Part shown: positions 8,798 through 18,235 of the stretch, piece by piece | Numbering within the stretch: the stretch's first letter is position 1 | Layout of the letters: each line of letters starts with the position of its first letter | Assembly (NCBI GenBank): GCA_031278545.1 | Contig: JAITKF010000047.1 | Location: 1 to 35,831 of the forward strand | Length of the DNA: 35,831 nucleotides | Reading direction: 5' to 3' | Source: Prevotellaceae bacterium | GTDB lineage: Bacteria > Bacteroidota > Bacteroidia > Bacteroidales > UBA932 | Translations under genes and position numbers: made by a program | The notes under the pieces: model-generated | The model's input: only the letters and a program-made list of their open reading frames with translations | Told to the model about the DNA's origin: nothing | Database searches by the model: none

Positions 8798-10102
8798 TTA
8801 TTCAAAACGCGGTTGCATAAACCAAATATCGTAGAGGCTGACGCCGACGGTCAGTTTCCAGTACAACTCACGGACGAGGCCGTTGTCCGTCGTGCCGCGT
8901 CGTCCTACTTCGGCGGAAAGATTCAGGGCGTTATTCCGGTTACCGATGGGAATACCTACGCCCACCGTCGCGCCGTAGTTTGTAATCCGGTTGTTGTCGA
9001 ATTGCAGATAGGTTTGTTCGTAGTACAGTCCGGCACGGTAGCTCCATCGTTTGAGGAAATAGCGGATGTCGTAGCGGTTGGGCGTGCGTTCAAAGCCTGC
9101 GCGGAAGATGTGTTCGGGACGGGCTTTGAATATCCGCGATGCGGGCACGTCGAAGGTGGCATTTGTCCAATTGCGGAATGTGTAGTCTATCCCGACGAGC
9201 CACTGTGCGCCGCGATGCAGGGTTACGCCTACGCCGAAGGCCGAAGGGACAAACAGCCGTGTGCCGAACGTGGTGTCGAGCGTCGAGTACGATGAGCTGC
9301 TTTGGACATGCCTGAAATTGGTTTGTTCGACGCTCATATTATTTTGAAATTGGTACGTGGCGCCGATGGTGAGTCCGTATACGCCGATGGGTTGTTCGTA
9401 CTGGACGCCCAGTCCGAAGGCGAAATCGTCGGCGCGGATGAAGCGTCCGCTGGTTACACCGGCATTGGCGGAGGTGGCGAAGGTTACGTTGCTGTACCGG
9501 TCAATCGAGCCGAAGATATATTGTGCCTGCCCGCCTATTGAAATCCGTTGCAGGAAAGGATTCGATACCAGTCCGCGAAACGACATTCCTACGCTCATCA
9601 TTACCTGATTCAGGCCGCCTTCGCCGCGGTTGGTATAGGTAGCGCCGCCGGTGGTGTTGAGCACGGCCGGGTCGGTTTCTTTTTCGGTAATCCGGTAGCC
9701 GACGTTACTGTATGGCATCACCGACATGGCGAGCACCATTTTGCGCCATATCGGGAAGCTCATCGACAGGTGGTGCATGTTGAAGCTGTTCGATGCCGTC
9801 GTATGGTCGGTGGTCGAGAGGTAATAGTTCTGCATTTCGCCGCCGAAGTCGAACATGAACGACAGGGTGTCCTGCACGCTTAGCGAGGCGGGATTGATAT
9901 AGTTAATCGCCCGGTTGGTGCGCAGTCCGATGCCGATGCCTCCCATCGCCCGCTGGAATGAAAACCCCGGCGACGCCAAGTCTCCCACGCCGTACAGGGA
10001 GTAGGGGGTAAAGGTATTCACGGCGTCGTCGTTTTGCGCTCCGGCCACGTGGAGGAACAGTGCAGCTATTACTGCAAGAAGAATTCGTTTAGAAGTGTAC
10101 AT
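8798..10102 (-). CDS. Outer-membrane beta-barrel protein of unknown function
   Basis: Signal peptide (MYTSKRILLAVIAALFLHVAGAQ), N-terminal TPYSLYGVGDLASPGFSFQRAMGGIGIGLRTNRAINYINPASLS, many amphipathic strands. ATG at 10102 preferred over the TTG used by the ORF track. Confidence 0.75.
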   Translation of the reverse strand: MYTSKRILLAVIAALFLHVAGAQNDDAVNTFTPYSLYGVGDLASPGFSFQRAMGGIGIGLRTNRAINYINPASLSVQDTLSFMFDFGGEMQNYYLSTTDHTTASNSFNMHHLSMSFPIWRKMVLAMSVMPYSNVGYRITEKETDPAVLNTTGGATYTNRGEGGLNQVMMSVGMSFRGLVSNPFLQRISIGGQAQYIFGSIDRYSNVTFATSANAGVTSGRFIRADDFAFGLGVQYEQPIGVYGLTIGATYQFQNNMSVEQTNFRHVQSSSSYSTLDTTFGTRLFVPSAFGVGVTLHRGAQWLVGIDYTFRNWTNATFDVPASRIFKARPEHIFRAGFERTPNRYDIRYFLKRWSYRAGLYYEQTYLQFDNNRITNYGATVGVGIPIGNRNNALNLSAEVGRRGTTDNGLVRELYWKLTVGVSLYDIWFMQPRFE

Positions 10103-10808
10103 TATGCTCAACTATTTTAGCAAGTCCTATAAAATTTAAATTCACAATTACAAATATCGGTTTTTTTATCCTTTTAGCAAAATAAAACGCATCGCCTCCG
10201 GTAAAGACGGGCGTGTAGACGGTGTATTGGGCGAGGTATCCTTCCAGTTCATTGACCGCGCCCTGTACCACGCCGGCCTCGACAGCTTCCTGCGTGCTGA
10301 CGCCGATAAGGGGCGTGTGGCGGTCGGCGCGACCCATCGGCAGGGCGGCGGTGAATGTATGCAATGCTTTGAAGCGCATTTGCAGGCCGGGTGAAATATT
10401 GCCGCCGAGAAATTCGCCAGCGGCGCTCAGGAAGTCGATTGTGATGGCTGTTCCGCAGTCGATGATCAAGCATTCACGTTTTGGGAAGAGCGTCGCTGCG
10501 CCTACTGCCGCCGCCAGCCGGTCGACGCCCAGCGTGGCCGGCGTAACGTAGCGGTTGCAGAGAGGCATGGGCGTTGTATGCGAAAGCAGCCACACCTTAT
10601 TTATGTACGTCTGCAACCATCGTATCGTCGACGCTCCGTCGTCTCGTACCGACGAGACAATGGCCGCCGCAGGACGGTATTGTTCTATTAATGGTCGTAG
10701 GAAATCGTCGTGGCAGTCGTCAGCGCGTCGTACGGTCAGTATTCTGTATCCGTCGGCCACTGCCGCTTTCACGGAGGTGTTCCCAATATCGAGCAGTAGT
10801 TTGTACAT
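10089..10808 (-). CDS. coaX: Type III pantothenate kinase
   Basis: MYKLLLDIGNTSVKAAV, PATLGVDRLAAAVGA, LIIDCGTAITIDFL, GGNISPGLQMRFKALHTFTAALP, VFTGGDA. ATG at 10806-10808. Confidence 0.95.
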   Translation of the reverse strand: MYKLLLDIGNTSVKAAVADGYRILTVRRADDCHDDFLRPLIEQYRPAAAIVSSVRDDGASTIRWLQTYINKVWLLSHTTPMPLCNRYVTPATLGVDRLAAAVGAATLFPKRECLIIDCGTAITIDFLSAAGEFLGGNISPGLQMRFKALHTFTAALPMGRADRHTPLIGVSTQEAVEAGVVQGAVNELEGYLAQYTVYTPVFTGGDAFYFAKRIKKPIFVIVNLNFIGLAKIVEHNVHF

Positions 10809-10812
10809 AGGG

Positions 10813-10820
10813 CAAAGGTA
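10813..10820 (-). promoter_or_regulatory. Bacteroidota -7 box (TACCTTTG) immediately upstream of coaX
   Basis: CAAAGGTA on + strand; only 4 nt separate the box from the coaX ATG. Confidence 0.55.
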
Positions 10821-10866
10821 CAATTTAATCGGGAATTGCCGTCAGAGGGGTGGAAACAGGGGGCGT

Positions 10867-13800
10867 TTAACGTTTAATATGCACATATCCCTCATACATC
10901 GTGATGACGTTATCTTTGTCGCGCAGGCGCAGGCGGTAGTAGTAGACGTCGTCGGGCTGGTTGTCGCCGTACCATTCATTGTGGTAGTTGACGGACGAGA
11001 AAACCTGTTTACCCCGTTTATTGAGTACTTGCAGGTCGTTGCCTTCATAGTTATGCAGGCCGGTGATACGGAAGTTATCGTTTACGCCGTCGTCGTTCGG
11101 CGTAAAGATATTGGGAATAAATAGCGGCGAGGGTTCGACGGTGATGACGAACGGTTCCGACCATGCGCGACAGTCATACGCCGAGTGCGCTTCGACGGTA
11201 TATACGCCCGCGCCGGCGGCGTCAAGCAGCGGGAGGGGGTAACGGTCGTCGCGGACGCCGGTCGGGGCAGCGTTCCTGTACCAGTAATATACAACGGAGT
11301 CTTCGGGCGTTTGGATGTAGAGCGAATAGTCATGGTCGCGATAAAACGGCGGGCCGTCAGCGGTGATGACCGGCGGGATAGGCAGGGGGTGTACGGTAAC
11401 ACGTATGGCGTCGGCGGCATTGAACGCATAGCAGGGGTAGTTGTTCCGCGCTCGGGCGGTATACGTTCCGGTTTCGTATACGGTATATGTATTGGCCGAA
11501 GGGCCGGCGACGGGGAGGTTATCTTTATACCACTCGTAGGCGGTGGCGCCGGCGGCGGTAGCGACGAGTGTGACGGAGAGGCCGGCGCAGAAGTCGGTGG
11601 CGCCGGCCATCAGTACAGGGTCGGCGGGTACGGGGAGGGCGGTGAGCAGGACGTCGTTACTTGGGACGTCGGTGCGGCAGTTGCCGGTTCCGCTGACTTC
11701 GACGCGGTATGTACCGCCGGCGGCGACTTCGAGGGTCGCGGCGGAGGTAGTTCCTGCCGGCGTGTTATTGAGGAACCAGTAATATACTTCGGCGTCGGCG
11801 GACTGGGCGGCGAGCGTTATGGCCTGTCCGGTGCAGAATGTGGCGGCGGTGGCGGTCAATATTGGCGTGGCGGGATAGGGATGTACGGTTATGGTTATCG
11901 GAGGGCTGGGCGCGGAGGGGCAATGGTGGCTGTCTTGTGTACGCAGCGTATAGGCGCCGGCGGCGGCAGCGGCGTAGGAAGCGGCGTTGGCGTTGGCGAT
12001 GGGTGCGTCGTTGAGGTACCACTGGTAGCTGATGGCGTCGAGCGCGTGGCTTTCCAATTGGGCGGTGTCGCCGGTGCAGAAGGTTGTCGGGTCGGCAGTA
12101 AATATTGTCGGCGCGGGCGAGACGGTATCTACCTGAATGTGGACGACGGGCGACATAGCGCGGCAGTTATAGTTTGCGATATTTTCGGTATTGCCTACCA
12201 CTAAGCGGTAGTATCCGGCCTGTGCGGGCGTGATGTTCGGCAGCGGGTGATGGCTGTTTATTGTCCCGTTGGTTACGGCGCTTTCCGAGCCGGCGACGGT
12301 AGTCCAGTCTGTCGGAATATGGATGGCGCCGGTGGAGCTATATTCCCATCGTGCCGTCAGGTCGTTGCCGAACAGTCCGTCATCGGTATAATTTCCGTCG
12401 AGGGAGATAACGGCGGCGGCGCATACGGCGGTATCGCGGGTGTCGATGGCTACTTGGGGGGCGCAGAAGCGGATTTCGATATCGTCCATGACAAAGTCGT
12501 TGCCGGTGGAGCCGGTGCCGTTGTTGATGATTTTAAGGATGACAGATGCTTCGGGGGCGGTAAATGCAAAGCCGTATATTTTCCATTGCGGGTCGGCATC
12601 GGGGAGGTTTCCCGTGTAGTAGCGTGTGAGGACGTCGCCGGCGGTATTTTCTACGGTAAATATGAGGTTGGATTTATCGGTGTGGGTGAGGTTGCTTATC
12701 ATACTGGCGAGCCATGCGGAGAAGTAGAGTTCCGTGCCGATGCAGAGGTCGGTGATATGGTACTGGTAGAATTGACCGGGGGCGGCGGAGGCGTCAAATC
12801 CGATGAGGTATCCTTGCGAGGGGTCGTTGGGGTAGGTATGGTCGTCGAGGGTATACCACGAGTTGGGGTGGGTTGCCGACGGTGTTTGTTTCGTGATGGT
12901 ATATACGCCTTGCCCGTTGAGGTCGGCGAGGTAGGTATAGCCGACGACTTGGGGGATGCCGGAGGGCTTGGTGGCGGGGTCGGAGGCATTATTTCCTCCG
13001 AAGTCTTCTTTAAAGAGGAGTGTGCCGCTGCGGGCACAGCCGGCGGGGTCGACGGCGCCGCAGTTGTCGCTTGCGGTGAGTGTGACGCGGATGCGGGGGA
13101 AGGGCATCCCGTCGTAGACGGCTTCGACCCACCACTGGCCGATGTCTGCCGGGGAGCCTTTGACGACGCTCATCGTCGCGGCGCTATGGAGGATGGCGCC
13201 GCCGGTGGCGTTGGCGTACCAGTGGTATGTAACGCCGGCGGTCGGCGTGAAGCCCATGACGACGGCAGCGCCGTGGCACGCGACGTAGCGCTGGGCGAGG
13301 GGTTGAAGCACGAGAACGTATACTGTCGCCACACTGCTGTCGCCGTGACAGAGGACGTAGTACGCCATGCTATCGAGGCCTGCGGCGGTGGCGCGGTAGG
13401 AGAACGTACCGTCGGCGGAGAGGGTGGCGGAGCCATGATGTTGGCCGTACGAAGGGACGATTCCCACCGGGGTGGCATTCCCGTTACACGGAATGGAATC
13501 GTTTGCCAGGGCGTCGAAGCGGACTTCGTCGCCGCGGGCGACCACGACCGTGTCGCTCGTCAGCGGGAAGGAGGCGACGCAGCCGGTAAACGTCGAGTAA
13601 TTATCCCCCTCGTTCTGGTCAGCAAACGCCGGCGGCGGGGTGATGCCCGCGCTGCTCGTATAGACGCCCCCCGGTGGACGGACGGCAAAGGCGCCGGTGT
13701 AGGTGATGTAGACGACCGCTTCGGCGGCCACGTCGACGGTATACGTACAGCGCGTCCGCCCGTCGGGCAACGTCGTTGCGGCGAAGCCGTACAGCGTACC

Positions 13801-14778
13801 GGCCGACGACACCGCCGGCGCGCCGCCCGTGACGACATAGCCCGCCGGTAGCGTATCGACCACCGACACGCCGGCGACAGCCGCGTTCGTGCTATTCGAA
13901 ATAATCGTATGGATAACCACCGAATCCCGACGCGCCGCGCACCCTTCATCCGACGACTTAAACACCGACATATCGCCCGGCGTACGCACCACCACATCGC
14001 GCACCTCATGATATCCATAAGCCGCCCCCGTCGCCGCGTTGAAACCCAGCCGGAGTAGCGCTGGGGTAGTCTGGATGACATCCGCCGGCCCCAACACCGC
14101 CGCGAAAACGCCCCCCGGCTGCATCTTCAAGTACACCGTTACGGACATCCCGTTTGCAATCGGGATAATTTCGATACGTACCCGACGGTAATACACCGCA
14201 TCCGACGGGCGCGCAGATGACGGCGTCGGGTACTCAAGATACGTCCCCGTCCCCAAATAAGCTGGCGTCCCCACCACATAATGATACGACGCATCGGCCA
14301 CCGTAATGGCGCTCGGCCGCGTCCCGGAGCCCCCTGCCGCACTCCAAAAATTACCCCACTCGTCAATCCCGACCCCCAGATACGCCGGACGTAAATTAAT
14401 ATACCCCAAATAGCCGCCCGACGTCCCGATTTGAAACGGCTGCGTCCCCCCTCCGTCGAACAGGAACACACAAAAACCATCGGCGATACCCGTCGACGAC
14501 GACGACCACACCTTAAAATCGAACTCAATCGTGACCCCCATCGTCGACGGGAACGTCCTATCGAGCAACACATAACCATTCTGTCCCGTCCGCGTTTCGA
14601 CCAGTCGCAACCACCCCTCGCCCGGCGGGTCGATACCCAATCCGGCCGTATAACCGACCGCATCGCCGTAATACTGGAATATACCTGTAGCATTCCGGCA
14701 CGTCTCATTATAAAAAAACTGCGCCGCCAGCGGGACGGCCACCCCGCAAAAAAACAAAACAAAAAAAATCCGTTTCAT
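10867..14778 (-). CDS. T9SS type-B sorting-domain surface protein (lectin-like N-terminus, DUF11-like and cadherin-like domains, Ig-like repeats)
   Basis: Signal peptide MKRIFFVLFFCGVAVPLAAQ; L-type-lectin-like FYNETCRNATGIFQYYGDAVGYTAGLGIDPPGEGWLRL...; DTLPAGYVVTGG (DUF11-like); VVVARGDEVRFDALANDSIPCNG; four Ig-like repeats; C-terminal FIPNIFTPNDDGVNDNFRITGL...VLNKRGKQVF...YYYRLRLRDKDN (gliding-motility-associated CTD). ATG at 14776-14778. Confidence 0.9.
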   Translation of the reverse strand: MKRIFFVLFFCGVAVPLAAQFFYNETCRNATGIFQYYGDAVGYTAGLGIDPPGEGWLRLVETRTGQNGYVLLDRTFPSTMGVTIEFDFKVWSSSSTGIADGFCVFLFDGGGTQPFQIGTSGGYLGYINLRPAYLGVGIDEWGNFWSAAGGSGTRPSAITVADASYHYVVGTPAYLGTGTYLEYPTPSSARPSDAVYYRRVRIEIIPIANGMSVTVYLKMQPGGVFAAVLGPADVIQTTPALLRLGFNAATGAAYGYHEVRDVVVRTPGDMSVFKSSDEGCAARRDSVVIHTIISNSTNAAVAGVSVVDTLPAGYVVTGGAPAVSSAGTLYGFAATTLPDGRTRCTYTVDVAAEAVVYITYTGAFAVRPPGGVYTSSAGITPPPAFADQNEGDNYSTFTGCVASFPLTSDTVVVARGDEVRFDALANDSIPCNGNATPVGIVPSYGQHHGSATLSADGTFSYRATAAGLDSMAYYVLCHGDSSVATVYVLVLQPLAQRYVACHGAAVVMGFTPTAGVTYHWYANATGGAILHSAATMSVVKGSPADIGQWWVEAVYDGMPFPRIRVTLTASDNCGAVDPAGCARSGTLLFKEDFGGNNASDPATKPSGIPQVVGYTYLADLNGQGVYTITKQTPSATHPNSWYTLDDHTYPNDPSQGYLIGFDASAAPGQFYQYHITDLCIGTELYFSAWLASMISNLTHTDKSNLIFTVENTAGDVLTRYYTGNLPDADPQWKIYGFAFTAPEASVILKIINNGTGSTGNDFVMDDIEIRFCAPQVAIDTRDTAVCAAAVISLDGNYTDDGLFGNDLTARWEYSSTGAIHIPTDWTTVAGSESAVTNGTINSHHPLPNITPAQAGYYRLVVGNTENIANYNCRAMSPVVHIQVDTVSPAPTIFTADPTTFCTGDTAQLESHALDAISYQWYLNDAPIANANAASYAAAAAGAYTLRTQDSHHCPSAPSPPITITVHPYPATPILTATAATFCTGQAITLAAQSADAEVYYWFLNNTPAGTTSAATLEVAAGGTYRVEVSGTGNCRTDVPSNDVLLTALPVPADPVLMAGATDFCAGLSVTLVATAAGATAYEWYKDNLPVAGPSANTYTVYETGTYTARARNNYPCYAFNAADAIRVTVHPLPIPPVITADGPPFYRDHDYSLYIQTPEDSVVYYWYRNAAPTGVRDDRYPLPLLDAAGAGVYTVEAHSAYDCRAWSEPFVITVEPSPLFIPNIFTPNDDGVNDNFRITGLHNYEGNDLQVLNKRGKQVFSSVNYHNEWYGDNQPDDVYYYRLRLRDKDNVITMYEGYVHIKR
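10870..11127 (-). other. T9SS type-B (gliding-motility-associated) C-terminal sorting domain
   Basis: Last 86 aa: PLFIPNIFTPNDDGVNDNF...YEGYVHIKR. Confidence 0.88.
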
Positions 14779-14814
14779 GACTATTAACAATTGGACGTTG
14801 GACATTATAGGCCT

Positions 14815-14822
14815 CAAAGGTA
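14815..14822 (-). promoter_or_regulatory. Bacteroidota -7 box (TACCTTTG) for the T9SS surface protein gene
   Basis: CAAAGGTA on + strand, 36 nt upstream of the ATG. Confidence 0.55.
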
Positions 14823-14952
14823 CGTAAAAATTAAAAATCGACCCTCGTTCTGCACCGGCACATACAACATTCAAATAGGTGTCCCTCGCCTCTGCCTCCC
14901 ACAAAAGAAAAAAAATGTCGCCCCGTGAATAAATTCCCAAAAAAAAAATTTG

Positions 14953-14960
14953 TACCTTTG
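14953..14960 (+). promoter_or_regulatory. Bacteroidota -7 box (TACCTTTG) for the M16 peptidase gene
   Basis: TACCTTTG 52 nt upstream of the ATG, divergent from the box at 14815-14822. Confidence 0.55.
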
Positions 14961-15012
14961 AACATTATTTAAAAATACTATTTAAAAATATTCATTAAAA
15001 ATTATCTCTATT

Positions 15013-17982
15013 ATGAAGCGCTTTAATGCAATCAAAAGTAAAATGCTGCTGGCACTATTCGCCATCGCATCAACGTGGGCTGTCGCTCAAACACAATCAC
15101 CCATCGAAATCTACCAACTTTCGAACGGCCTCACCGTAATACTGCAAGAAGACCACCGTCGCCCCGAAGTCATGGGATTCATATCCACCCGCGCCGGCAG
15201 CGTCAACGAAGACCCTACCGCCACCGGCCTCGCACACTACCTCGAACACATGCTCTTCAAAGGTACTACCCAGTTGGGTACCACCGACTGGGATAAAGAA
15301 AAACCCCACTACGATAAAATCATCGAACTCTACGACCAGCTGGGAAAAACAAAAGACAAAAAACAACGCGAAGCGATCCAGAAACAAATTAACGAGGAAT
15401 CAATTGCCGCCGCCAAATACGTCGTCCCAAATGAACTCTCCCGCCTCGTCGGACAAATGGGAGGAGTCGGCCTCAACGCCTTTACCAGTTACGACATCAC
15501 CGCCTACTTCAGTATGATACCCTCAAGCCAACTCGAACGATGGCTCGCCCTCTACAGCCACATATTCCAACAACCCGTATTCCGCAGCTTCCAAGCCGAA
15601 CTGGAAACCGTCTACGAAGAATACAATATGAACTACGATAGCCCAGACCGATGGATTCAAGAAACAATCATGAAAAACCTCTTTAAAAAAACACCCTACA
15701 GTCGTTCCGTCCTCGGCCTCCCAGAACACCTCAAAAACCCATCCCTGACACAGCTCCAAAAATTCTTCAAAACATACTACGTCCCCGGAAACATGTCCCT
15801 CACCCTCGTCGGCGACTTCCATACCCCCACGGCCAAAACCCAAATCGAACAAACATTCGGCCAATGGACCCCCGCCCCGGTACCTACCACCAACTTTGAA
15901 GAAGAAGCCCCATTTAAAGGACGCGAATTCCTCGAACTTAAAATGGGACCCACCGACGCCATCATTCTCGGATTCCGCACAGCTCCCATACGTAGCGACG
16001 ACGACGTAATCCTCGACGTATGCGGTGCCCTCCTCAGTAACGGCCAATCTGGCCTCATCGACCAACTCGTATACGACAACAAAATACTCTACGCCGGCGC
16101 CGGCAACAACGCCATGAAATACGGCGGAGTATTCATGTTCGAAACCATCCCAAACCCCCAAGAATTCTACGAAGGCCCTTCCACCGATAACATCACCACC
16201 ATGGAAGAATACCGTAACGTCATGCGCGAAATGGAACGCGCACGTATCAAATCCCTCCCAAAAACCGAAGAAATGATACTCGACGAAATCGAAGCCCTCA
16301 AAGAAGGCGAATTTGGAGACTGGCAACTCGAATCGGCTAAACAAGCCCTCATCACCGGATACCAACGCCTACAAGAATCAACCTCCGGCCGCGCCCAAAC
16401 ACTCGGACTATATTTCGCAAACGGACAAGACCTCTCTCAATACATCAACTACGAAGAAAATATCCGCAAAATTACCAAAGACGACGTCCTGAGAATAGCA
16501 AAAAAATACTTCGGAAAAGACTACCTCACCGTATTCATCAAACCCGGCAGCATCAAGAAAAACGAAATCGACAAACCCGAATACAAACCGCTCGAATTCC
16601 CTCAAGCCGACGTCAAATCAACATTCGCCAAAACGTTCGACAACATCCAAACACCCGAACAAAAATACAACTACATCAACCTGGATACCGACGTACAGAA
16701 AATCGCCATGACCAACGGCAATACACTATACTACTCCAAAAACCCTGTCAACGATATCTTCTCCCTCATCATCCGCTACGAAGTCGGACAATCTACCATC
16801 AAAGAACTCGAATACGCTGGACTGCTTAACTACGCCGGCGCCGCCGCCCGCGACGCCAAAGGCCTAAAAGGACAATTTGCCCGCCTCAATTGCTCATACG
16901 GGATCAGCGCAAGCAAAAACTACGTTACCGTCTCCCTCAGCGGCCCCGAACAAAACCTCCGGCAAGCCCTCACATTCCTCGACCTGTTCATCAACCAAAC
17001 CAACCTCCAGAAAAACCAAATGTCACGCCTCGCACAAAGCGAACGATACGGCCGGCAACAAGAACGTGAAGAACCCGAAATCATCGCCAACGCCTTGGAA
17101 GAATACGTACTCTACGGTAACAAATCAGACTACCTCGACCGCCTTTCCATCAAAGACCTCATGGGCGTTAAAGCAAACGAACTCGTAACCGCATTTAAAC
17201 TGGCCACAGAATACAAAGCAACGATATTCTACTCCGGCGCCCGCCCCGCAAACGAAATAAAAACCTCTCTCGAAGCCACCATCCACTTCGCCAAAGAACC
17301 AAAAGAAGGCAAAGGCTATCAAGAACGCGAAAAACAAACCATAACGGACAACACCGTATACTTCATCAACCACTCCTCCCTGCAAGCGCAAATAGGACTG
17401 TTCGCCAACGGAAAACCGTTCCAATTAACCGACATGCCGAAAATATCAGCCTTCAATAACTACTTTGGTGGCGGCATGAACGCCCTCATGTTCCAAGAAA
17501 TTCGCGAATTCCGCTCACTCGCCTACGGCTCCGGCGCTGCCTACCAGACGCCGGGACTGCCCGGTAAACCCGCTTGGTTTACCGGCGTGATACAAACACA
17601 AGCCGACAAAGCCAACACCGCACTCGACGTATTCATGGGGCTGATCAACGACATGCCACAAAAACCTGAACGAATGGACGGCCTCAAAGCCTACCTCGAA
17701 CTCGCCTCCTCATTCCGTCCCGACTTCCGCAGCCTCCCTCAGACGGTCGAAAACTGGCAACGCATCGGCTACACCGACGACCCCCTGAAAACACTCCTAC
17801 CCGCTTACAAAACCCTGCAATTTGACGACATCGTCAAATTCAACAACGAATTTATCAAAACCCAACCCAAAGCCCTCATGCTCGTCGGCCCGAAAAAACG
17901 CATCGACACCAAAGCCCTCTCGAAATACGGCGTCCTGCGCGAACTAAAACTGAACGACGTATTCAGTAAAGACGACGAATAA
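15013..17982 (+). CDS. M16 family zinc metallopeptidase (pitrilysin/insulinase-like, two-lobed)
   Basis: Signal peptide, GLAHYLEHMLFKGT (HxxEH), downstream ELETVYEEYNMNYDSP, C-terminal inactive M16 lobe (FNNYFGGGMNALMFQEIREFRSLAYGSGAAY). Confidence 0.95.
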   Translation: MKRFNAIKSKMLLALFAIASTWAVAQTQSPIEIYQLSNGLTVILQEDHRRPEVMGFISTRAGSVNEDPTATGLAHYLEHMLFKGTTQLGTTDWDKEKPHYDKIIELYDQLGKTKDKKQREAIQKQINEESIAAAKYVVPNELSRLVGQMGGVGLNAFTSYDITAYFSMIPSSQLERWLALYSHIFQQPVFRSFQAELETVYEEYNMNYDSPDRWIQETIMKNLFKKTPYSRSVLGLPEHLKNPSLTQLQKFFKTYYVPGNMSLTLVGDFHTPTAKTQIEQTFGQWTPAPVPTTNFEEEAPFKGREFLELKMGPTDAIILGFRTAPIRSDDDVILDVCGALLSNGQSGLIDQLVYDNKILYAGAGNNAMKYGGVFMFETIPNPQEFYEGPSTDNITTMEEYRNVMREMERARIKSLPKTEEMILDEIEALKEGEFGDWQLESAKQALITGYQRLQESTSGRAQTLGLYFANGQDLSQYINYEENIRKITKDDVLRIAKKYFGKDYLTVFIKPGSIKKNEIDKPEYKPLEFPQADVKSTFAKTFDNIQTPEQKYNYINLDTDVQKIAMTNGNTLYYSKNPVNDIFSLIIRYEVGQSTIKELEYAGLLNYAGAAARDAKGLKGQFARLNCSYGISASKNYVTVSLSGPEQNLRQALTFLDLFINQTNLQKNQMSRLAQSERYGRQQEREEPEIIANALEEYVLYGNKSDYLDRLSIKDLMGVKANELVTAFKLATEYKATIFYSGARPANEIKTSLEATIHFAKEPKEGKGYQEREKQTITDNTVYFINHSSLQAQIGLFANGKPFQLTDMPKISAFNNYFGGGMNALMFQEIREFRSLAYGSGAAYQTPGLPGKPAWFTGVIQTQADKANTALDVFMGLINDMPQKPERMDGLKAYLELASSFRPDFRSLPQTVENWQRIGYTDDPLKTLLPAYKTLQFDDIVKFNNEFIKTQPKALMLVGPKKRIDTKALSKYGVLRELKLNDVFSKDDE

Positions 17983-18004
17983 AATGTAAAATATAAAACA
18001 TAAT

Positions 18005-18034
18005 AAAAAAGGCGGAATCATCTCCGCCTTTTTT
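18005..18034 (+). terminator. Intrinsic terminator downstream of the M16 peptidase gene
   Basis: AAAAAAGGCGGA-ATCATC-TCCGCCTTTTTT hairpin with U-tract, 22 nt after the stop codon. Confidence 0.85.
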
Positions 18035-18235
18035 TATACGATGCACAAAATGTAACGCCGATACATCCCGTCCAAAACAAAATATTTATTGAAATAGCAA
18101 GCGGCGCTGAGGAGAAAAACAGCAATCATAAAAATCACTTTACTTACACAAATCACAGTTCAAACAGAGAACCTTTTCCACACCCCATTCCCTATAAGGC
18201 ATCAACCCCTGCCGGCGCGCTGTACGCTGAACACA

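Noticed and set aside
11185-12204. 339-aa + strand ORF antisense to the Ig repeats
   Set aside because: Glycine-rich shadow of repeated Ala/Pro/Thr codons; no independent start signal or motif.
12247-13851. 534-aa + strand ORF antisense to the T9SS surface protein
   Set aside because: The translation is Gly/Val/Ala/Asp-rich low-information sequence with no recognisable motif; it arises from GC-rich antisense codons. The minus frame has clear domains and a sorting CTD.
15523-16365. 280-aa minus ORF inside the M16 peptidase gene
   Set aside because: Phe/Val/Glu/Gly-rich antisense product without motifs; the sense frame is an evident M16 peptidase.
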